Shown in pieces: positions 5,873 to 9,938 of a stretch of DNA of 9,938 bases. The notes below the pieces were generated by a model. The model did no database searches. It was not told the DNA's origin and worked only from the letters and a program-made list of their open reading frames with translations. Numbering within the stretch: the first letter of the stretch is position 1; each line of letters opens with the position of its first letter. The stretch covers positions 1,030 to 10,967 of the forward strand of contig CAKXAF010000061.1 in assembly GCA_934869045.1 (NCBI GenBank). Reading direction: 5' to 3'. This DNA is from an uncultured Nitrososphaerota archaeon (GTDB lineage Bacteria > Bacillota > Clostridia > Oscillospirales > Ruminococcaceae). The translations under genes and the position numbers were made by a program.

Positions 5873-6273
5873 AAATATCAACCAAGGGCCGGTATGGGCT
5901 TCGGGCCATGCTGGATCTGGCCCGCCATCCGGGGCCGGGGTTCCTTTCTCTGGCAGAAATTTCCCGAATGGAGGGCCTCTCCTACAACTACCTGGAAAGC
6001 CTGTTCGCCGCTCTGAAGCGGGCGGGCCTGGTAACCGGATCCGCTGGAGCCCAGGGCGGCTACCGCCTGACGAGGCCGCCGGAGGAAATTACCGCCCGCA
6101 TGGTTCTGGAACCGCTGGAAAAGGACCTTTCCATTACCGACCGGAGCGCGGGCCTTTCCGGCGGCCCGCTCCGGGCATTTTTGGAAAAGGAAATCTGGGA
6201 TCCGGTGGACGAAGGCGTCCTGCGGGTGCTGGAGACCACCACCCTGCGGGATCTGGCGGGGCAGGATGGCTGA
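5869..6273 (+). CDS. Second Rrf2-family regulator, cysteine-free
   Basis: The product (134 aa) again begins with the family motif (MKISTKGRYGLRAMLDLARH) and has the recognition region LSYNYLESLFAALKRAGLV (37-55) and wing 'GAQGGYRLTRPPEEIT' (60-75). It contains no cysteine at all, so it cannot bind a cluster in the usual way. The loop that would hold the ligands (about 85-105) reads KDLSITDRSAGLSGGP. It may sense something else, or act as a partner subunit in a heterodimer with the first Rrf2. Start ATG overlaps the previous stop (ATGA) and the site AAAGGAGG lies upstream (about 5855-5862), so the pair is translationally coupled. Its stop codon is directly adjacent to the stop of the convergent peptidase gene, with no terminator visible between them. 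Confidence 0.88.
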   Translation: MKISTKGRYGLRAMLDLARHPGPGFLSLAEISRMEGLSYNYLESLFAALKRAGLVTGSAGAQGGYRLTRPPEEITARMVLEPLEKDLSITDRSAGLSGGPLRAFLEKEIWDPVDEGVLRVLETTTLRDLAGQDG

Positions 6274-7179
6274 TCACAGAAATGCCGCCGCAGTCATCAT
6301 GGGCAGAAGCCGGGCGTAAACCGGTTCCAGGTCTTCTATCGGCAAGGGATTTTCCCCCTTTCCGATCTCGATGGTAAACCCGGGCCGCCGGAAGGTTTCG
6401 ATATACCAGTCCTTCAAGCCGCCGTGGGATGCCAGACCGCCGTTTTGAACCAAACGGTATCCGGAAAGGGCGGAAAGTGTCTGGGCGATCAGCTTTCCCT
6501 GAGGAACCGGGATGTCCTGATACTCCCAGAAAATCTCCTCCCCCTGGGAGTGAAAAGAGTAGAGCCTCCTGGGATCAAAAGCTGCCGTCAGGTGAACCAG
6601 GGACAGGGTCTCCGGCTCCGAATGGGGGCACGGGCCTCCGTAGCGGGTCGGGGACGGGCCGGTGATTCCCGCGGCAATCTCCATAGCGCGGAGTTTCTTC
6701 CAGCCCGCGTCAAAATTATGGTTGAGGTCCACGCCCCGGGCATTTGCCTGCCACCTTTGGTTGGGATGTTTTTTCTGAATTTCCTCCACAAGCCCCCGGA
6801 GCTTTCCCGCAGAGACGGGACCGTGGAGGGCGATCTCCACGCCATCCGGATTGAGGAGGGGGACGATGACCAGCCCCCGTCCCGCCATAACGCTGGACAA
6901 AGAAATCTCCGCCAGTTCCCCGCCGCTGGCATAAGCCGCCGCGAACTCCTCCGCAAAGCGGACGAGCAGAGAGCTGGTCAGCCATTCCTGGGCGTGGGTT
7001 CCGCCCACAAAAAGCACCGCATTTTTTAGATTTCCGATCCCAATGGCCGGAATCTCCCTCCCCAGCGCCGACCGCCCGGCCCGGAACAGCCGGACACGCC
7101 GGTTCTCCCGGGCCAGCTCCCGCAGAGCCGCCGTCACGGCGGCGTAACTGGGCGGCTCCCGAAAAAAAGCTTGTTGCAA
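6274..7179 (-). CDS. M14-family zinc carboxypeptidase
   Basis: The product (301 aa) is a metallopeptidase of the carboxypeptidase A fold. The zinc ligands are visible as His62 and Glu65 (GGTHAQEW) and His210 (LYSFHSQGE). The catalytic Glu271 is in FTIEIGKGENP. ARGVDLNHNF (147-156) supplies the substrate-binding Arg/Asn motif of the family, and VPLLNPDG (106-113) is another landmark. The length is that of a bare catalytic domain without LysM or other wall-binding modules and without a signal peptide. The closest functional guess is a peptidase of the gamma-D-glutamyl-diaminopimelate type acting on muropeptides, probably inside the cell or the sporulating mother cell. Start is TTG 7179, with AAGGAGG 7 nt upstream and no nearby ATG. 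It follows the Amidase_6 gene by 23 bp, so the two are likely one operon. The stop abuts the Rrf2 gene stop. Confidence 0.88.
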   Translation of the reverse strand: MQQAFFREPPSYAAVTAALRELARENRRVRLFRAGRSALGREIPAIGIGNLKNAVLFVGGTHAQEWLTSSLLVRFAEEFAAAYASGGELAEISLSSVMAGRGLVIVPLLNPDGVEIALHGPVSAGKLRGLVEEIQKKHPNQRWQANARGVDLNHNFDAGWKKLRAMEIAAGITGPSPTRYGGPCPHSEPETLSLVHLTAAFDPRRLYSFHSQGEEIFWEYQDIPVPQGKLIAQTLSALSGYRLVQNGGLASHGGLKDWYIETFRRPGFTIEIGKGENPLPIEDLEPVYARLLPMMTAAAFL

Positions 7180-7202
7180 ATCGTTTCCTCCTTCACCAGC
7201 GT

Positions 7203-7718
7203 TCAGCCGCGGTTGATATAACGGGCGCCTTCTATGTGGATCCCCCGGATGGCGTTATAGGCATAGGTGGCAACCTGACGGCAGTTGGCGTTGTTGTCGT
7301 GGGAGGCGATGAGGATTTCCTCCGGTCCGGAGCCGGGACGGGTCACCACCACCGTGTGCCCGAACTCTTCCCGGCCGCCCAGAGCCATCTGAATCACATC
7401 CCCCGCTTCCAGTTCTGCCAGAGGGACCTCTCTGCCGAAAGGACCCGGTCCCCGGTTCGTTGTCAGAAACTGGTGCAGGTAAATCACCCCCGTCCAGGCC
7501 GGAGCACGGTCATTGATATCCAGATAATACCAGCCATAGGTTGGGGTGAAATTCATAACGCCACACCCGGCAAAAATGCACTGCGAAACAAAATTGGTAC
7601 AGTCTCCTCCGATCTCGTCAAAGGAATAAAATCTGGGATTGCGCCGGTAGGCCCAGTAATTGGCGTACTCCACCGCCGCCTGTCGATCATAGGGGATCTC
7701 CAACAATTCATACTGCAT
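7203..7718 (-). CDS. Putative amidase (Amidase_6 domain), cytoplasmic
   Basis: The product (171 aa) fits the Amidase_6 domain, a papain-like cysteine hydrolase group. N-terminal YDRQAAVEYANYWAYRRN is the typical helix, followed by GGDCTNFVSQC with the probable nucleophile Cys40. His121 lies in FGHTVVVT and His140-Asp141 in IASHDNN, giving a plausible Cys-His-Asp set. GWYYLDINDRAPAWTGV (62-78) is also characteristic. There is no signal peptide, so it is either cytoplasmic or exported by an unusual route. ATG 7718 (AAAGGA about 9 nt upstream) starts exactly at the domain; the reading frame stays open upstream to 8135 but that part has no family similarity and overlaps the VanZ gene. It is the first gene of a pair with the M14 peptidase, suggesting joint peptide or murein-fragment turnover. 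No convincing sigma-A promoter was found; CATAGTA on the minus strand near 7758-7765 resembles a forespore-type -10, without a matching -35. Confidence 0.87.
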   Translation of the reverse strand: MQYELLEIPYDRQAAVEYANYWAYRRNPRFYSFDEIGGDCTNFVSQCIFAGCGVMNFTPTYGWYYLDINDRAPAWTGVIYLHQFLTTNRGPGPFGREVPLAELEAGDVIQMALGGREEFGHTVVVTRPGSGPEEILIASHDNNANCRQVATYAYNAIRGIHIEGARYINRG

Positions 7719-7829
7719 ACGCACCGTTCCTTTCCGTGTGTTTTTGCTTTCATCGTCCATACTATGAGAGAATTCCGGAAAAGGATTTTCCAAATGACCA
7801 AAAAATGACCGAAAGGGGCCTTCGCCATA

Positions 7830-8444
7830 ATGAACGCTGTTTTCCAGTATATGAAGGATATGGCCCTCGGTATGCTTGCCGGACTGCCTTTGACCGCCGG
7901 GATCCGCCTTTTCTGCGGGGTTAGGCGGAAGCGGCGGGGCGACCGGACGACACTGCCCCACGAAATCCTGGCCCTTTTGCTGGGGATGTACCTGCTGGGC
8001 CTGCTGTCCCAGACGATTCTGCCGGAGCTGGCGGCGGTGCTGGAAAGCGGTGTCTACCGGGGAAGCGGGCGGATCAACCTGATCCCCTTCGTCATCTTCC
8101 GCCAGACGGCCATCGAGGTATTCCGTTACGGGCATGTGTCGTATTTCCTGGTCAACTTCGTCGGGAACATCCTGATCTTTCTCCCCCTGGGACTGCTGCC
8201 TCCCCTTCTTTGGAAGAAGATGGAGCGGCTGTGGAAGGTTGTGCTTCTGGGGTGCGGGGTTTCGGTGTGCATCGAGCTGACCCAGCTGCTGCTTCCCCGG
8301 GGAACGGATATCGACGACGTGTGGCTCAACACCTTGGGCGCGGCTCTGGGATACGGCGTATTTGCCATCCTTCGCGGGGCGGCCCCAAATTTACTCCCCC
8401 GCTGCCGGACGGCGCCGGCGGCAGAAAGGAATTGCAATGGATAA
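7830..8444 (+). CDS. VanZ-family membrane protein
   Basis: The product (204 aa) has about five hydrophobic segments: roughly 10-30, 45-67, 103-127, 134-153 and 163-182. VanZ family marks are INLIPFVIF (83-91), VGNILIFLPLGLLPPL (111-126), VCIELTQLLLPRGTDIDDVWLNTLGAALGY (145-174). VanZ confers low-level teicoplanin resistance in enterococci; chromosomal homologues in Clostridia are common and mostly of unknown role, so resistance should not be assumed. The C-terminal tail is hydrophilic and basic. The start at ATG 7830 has AGGGG at a long spacing of 11 nt; ATG 7851 or 7860 are alternatives without better sites. It is the first gene of a four-gene plus-strand cluster and overlaps the GtrA gene by 8 nt. 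Confidence 0.88.
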   Translation: MNAVFQYMKDMALGMLAGLPLTAGIRLFCGVRRKRRGDRTTLPHEILALLLGMYLLGLLSQTILPELAAVLESGVYRGSGRINLIPFVIFRQTAIEVFRYGHVSYFLVNFVGNILIFLPLGLLPPLLWKKMERLWKVVLLGCGVSVCIELTQLLLPRGTDIDDVWLNTLGAALGYGVFAILRGAAPNLLPRCRTAPAAERNCNG

Positions 8445-8874
8445 AATCAAAGCGCTCTGCCGCAAATACCGGGAGCTGATCTCCTACGTTTTCTTCGGCG
8501 TACTGACCACGGTGGTCAACTACGGCTGTTATCTGCTGCTGGCCCCGCTGTTTTCCACCACGACCATCCCCACTGCCATCGCGTGGGCGGTCTCGGTAAT
8601 CTTCGCCTATGCAACCAACCGGGTCTTTGTCTTTCACTCCCAGGCCAAAGGGGCGAAGGCCCTCTGCTGGGAGGTGCTGACCTTCTTCAGCGCACGGGCG
8701 CTGTCCGGGGTGTTGGACGTGGGGATCATGTGGGTCTTTGCTGATCGGGTCGGCTTTAACGATAAGCTGGTCAAGCTGGCGTCCAATGTTTTCGTGGTCA
8801 TTTTCAACTATGTGGCCAGCAAGCTGGTGATTTTCCGCAAGGGCGGAGAGAAAAAGGAGGATCCCCATGGATAA
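8437..8874 (+). CDS. GtrA-like family membrane protein
   Basis: The product (145 aa) has the four-helix pattern of the GtrA family: LISYVFFGVLTTVVNYGCYL (14-33), IAWAVSVIFAYATNRVFVF (about 48-66), EVLTFFSARALSGVLDVGIM (79-98) and a last helix ending NYVASKLVIF (about 128-137). The 'ATNR.FVF' and 'N...SK..IF' motifs are diagnostic. Family members are thought to help move polyprenol-linked sugars across the membrane for cell-surface polysaccharide or teichoic acid decoration, but no glycosyltransferase is present in the window. Start ATG 8437 has AAGGA 7 nt upstream; the frame is open 25 codons further up but without a ribosome site. It overlaps the gene before and the gene after by 8 nt each, both times at the sequence ATGGATAA, indicating translational coupling. 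Confidence 0.9.
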   Translation: MDKIKALCRKYRELISYVFFGVLTTVVNYGCYLLLAPLFSTTTIPTAIAWAVSVIFAYATNRVFVFHSQAKGAKALCWEVLTFFSARALSGVLDVGIMWVFADRVGFNDKLVKLASNVFVVIFNYVASKLVIFRKGGEKKEDPHG

Positions 8875-9421
8875 AAACGCGCTGATGGAGACTACCTGCT
8901 CCCAGGAGGAAATTTTCCGCGGACGGATTTTTGACGTGCACCGGGATCAGGTCCGGCTCCCCGACGGAAGGCAGTCCGTACGGGAGGTGGTCCACCACAA
9001 GACCGGCGGCGTCTGCGTGGTGCCGCTGACGGAGGATGGGAAGGTCTATGTGGTTCGCCAGTGCCGCTACCCCTACCAAGACGTGCTGACGGAAATCCCC
9101 GCGGGCAAGCTGGATCCCGGCGAGACGCCGGAGGAATGCGGCCGCCGGGAACTTCTGGAGGAAGCCGGGGCTGTGGCCGGGAAGATGACCAGCCTGGGGC
9201 AGCTCTTCCCCACCCCGGCCTACGTGGACGAGGTCATTTACATGTATCTGGCGGAGGATCTGACCTATGCCCGGCAGAAGCTGGACGACGGGGAGTTTCT
9301 GGAGGCGGAGGCCGTCCCCCTGAAACGGCTGGTAGAGGAAATCCTGGCCGGAAACATCCGGGACGGCAAGACCCAGGCGGCTCTGCTCAAGGCTTGGCTC
9401 CTGCTGGAGCGGCGCAAATGA
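8867..9421 (+). CDS. Nudix hydrolase, ADP-ribose pyrophosphatase type
   Basis: The product (184 aa) has a complete Nudix box, GKLDPGETPEECGRRELLEE followed by AGAV (80-103), with metal-binding glutamates 95, 98 and 99. The N-terminal strand layout (IFRGRIFDVHRDQVRLPDG, 16-34) and VRQCRYPYQDVLTEIPAG (63-80) are typical of ADP-ribose pyrophosphatases of the NudF/YqkG type, as is a Pro-containing segment soon after the box (FPTPAYVDE, 114-122). It probably hydrolyses ADP-ribose or similar nucleoside diphosphate sugars to AMP and sugar phosphate in the cytoplasm, a housecleaning or NAD-turnover role. Start ATG 8867 has AAGGAGG 6 nt upstream, inside the end of the GtrA gene. The stop overlaps the next start (ATGA). 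The substrate is inferred from subfamily look only. Confidence 0.92.
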   Translation: MDKNALMETTCSQEEIFRGRIFDVHRDQVRLPDGRQSVREVVHHKTGGVCVVPLTEDGKVYVVRQCRYPYQDVLTEIPAGKLDPGETPEECGRRELLEEAGAVAGKMTSLGQLFPTPAYVDEVIYMYLAEDLTYARQKLDDGEFLEAEAVPLKRLVEEILAGNIRDGKTQAALLKAWLLLERRK

Positions 9422-9938
9422 ACCGGCTGCGGCCCTATCTGGAGGCGGCGGGTATCCCCCTTTCCGGAGCGGTTTCCTTTGAAGGCTGCCTGCCGCTGCT
9501 GGAATGCCGGGCGGCGGCACGGATTCCCCAGGGAGCGCAGACGGTGGTGGTCTGCGGCTTTCCCTATTACACCGGTGAGTATCCGGGGCGCAATCTCTCC
9601 CGATACGCCATTGTCCCCGATTACCACCGGGTGGCCGGGGAGCTGCTGGAACAGGCCTGCGCCGGGCTGCGGACGGATTTCCCCGCGGACTTTCAGTGGT
9701 TCGTGGACAACTCGCCCATCCGGGAGGTGGACGCCGCCTGCCGGGCCGGGTTGGGTGTCCGGGGGGAAAACGGGCTGCTGATTCATCCGGTCTACGGCTC
9801 CTGGCTGTTTCTGGGGAGCATTGTCACCGACCTCCGGGCGGATACCGCCGAGGTTCCCCCAGGGCGCTGCACCGGCTGCGGGGCGTGCCGCCGGGCCTGT
9901 CCCGCAGGGTGCATCGGGGACCGGGGACCGGATCCTGC
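9418..9938 (+). CDS. QueG-like (epoxyqueuosine reductase family) Fe-S protein, C-terminus cut by window edge
   Basis: The frame is open from ATG 9418 to the end of the window, giving 173 residues. Recognisable parts are NLSRYAIVPDYHRVAGELLE (59-78), FVDNSPIREVDAACRAGLGV (95-114) with Asp97 in the place of the QueG catalytic aspartate region, GENGLLIHPVYGSWLFLGSI (116-135) and the first ferredoxin-type motif CTGCGACRRACP (Cys151, 154, 157, 161). QueG uses cobalamin and two [4Fe-4S] clusters to make queuosine in tRNA. The N-terminal part is shorter than in E. coli QueG, as in many clostridial homologues, so whether this one is the true epoxyqueuosine reductase is open. The start overlaps the Nudix stop by 4 nt; it is the fourth gene of the cluster. 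The second Fe-S motif would lie beyond the window. Confidence 0.85.
   Translation, partial: MNRLRPYLEAAGIPLSGAVSFEGCLPLLECRAAARIPQGAQTVVVCGFPYYTGEYPGRNLSRYAIVPDYHRVAGELLEQACAGLRTDFPADFQWFVDNSPIREVDAACRAGLGVRGENGLLIHPVYGSWLFLGSIVTDLRADTAEVPPGRCTGCGACRRACPAGCIGDRGPDP

Noticed and set aside
7777..7791. Small inverted repeat GGAAAA-GGA-TTTTCC upstream of the VanZ gene
   Set aside because: Too short, and not placed relative to any promoter I can identify, so not called as an operator or terminator.
7719..8135. N-terminal extension of the amidase up to 8135
   Set aside because: It overlaps the divergent VanZ gene, shows no family similarity, and ATG 7718 begins exactly at the domain with a ribosome site.
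7830..8444. Calling the VanZ gene a glycopeptide-resistance determinant
   Set aside because: No other van gene is present and chromosomal VanZ-family proteins are common in Clostridia without a resistance role.

Overview
The window looks like chromosomal DNA from a GC-rich Clostridia, most likely an Oscillospirales-type gut or environmental anaerobe. This is inferred from strong GGAGG-type ribosome binding sites, several TTG starts, sigma-A promoters of TTGNNN-N17-TATNNT form, and the gene families present. No protein is close enough to memory to name the species. There is no phage, IS element, tRNA, rRNA or CRISPR array.

Left part (1-2670): an AraC-type regulator, cut by the window edge and starting at TTG 167, diverges from a cytoplasmic GH29 alpha-L-fucosidase. 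Between them lie overlapping face-to-face promoters and a 10-bp direct repeat with a 21-bp period, the geometry of AraC half-sites. A shared terminator separates the fucosidase from a convergent TIM-barrel sugar isomerase/epimerase, which has its own sigma-A promoter next to a LacI/cre-like operator. This half is carbohydrate catabolism under local control.

Middle part (2670-4690): a hairpin-rich intergenic block (2681-2816) of unknown nature is followed by a minus-strand pair. One gene encodes a DUF11 triple-repeat protein without signal peptide or anchor, the other an 11-cysteine protein of unknown function. The DUF11 gene has a leader arm able to pair with its Shine-Dalgarno sequence. This pair is the least explained part of the window and could be a structural, perhaps spore-surface, module.

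Right-middle part (4690-7720): an HD-domain hydrolase diverges from a tandem of overlapping Rrf2-family regulators. The first has candidate Fe-S cysteines; the second has no cysteine. The second Rrf2 gene abuts, stop to stop, a convergent minus-strand pair encoding an M14 zinc peptidase and an Amidase_6 domain protein, both probably acting on peptides or peptidoglycan fragments.

Right end (7830-9938): a tightly overlapping plus-strand operon encodes a VanZ family membrane protein, a GtrA family membrane protein, an ADP-ribose-type Nudix hydrolase, and a QueG-like cobalamin/Fe-S reductase that runs off the window.
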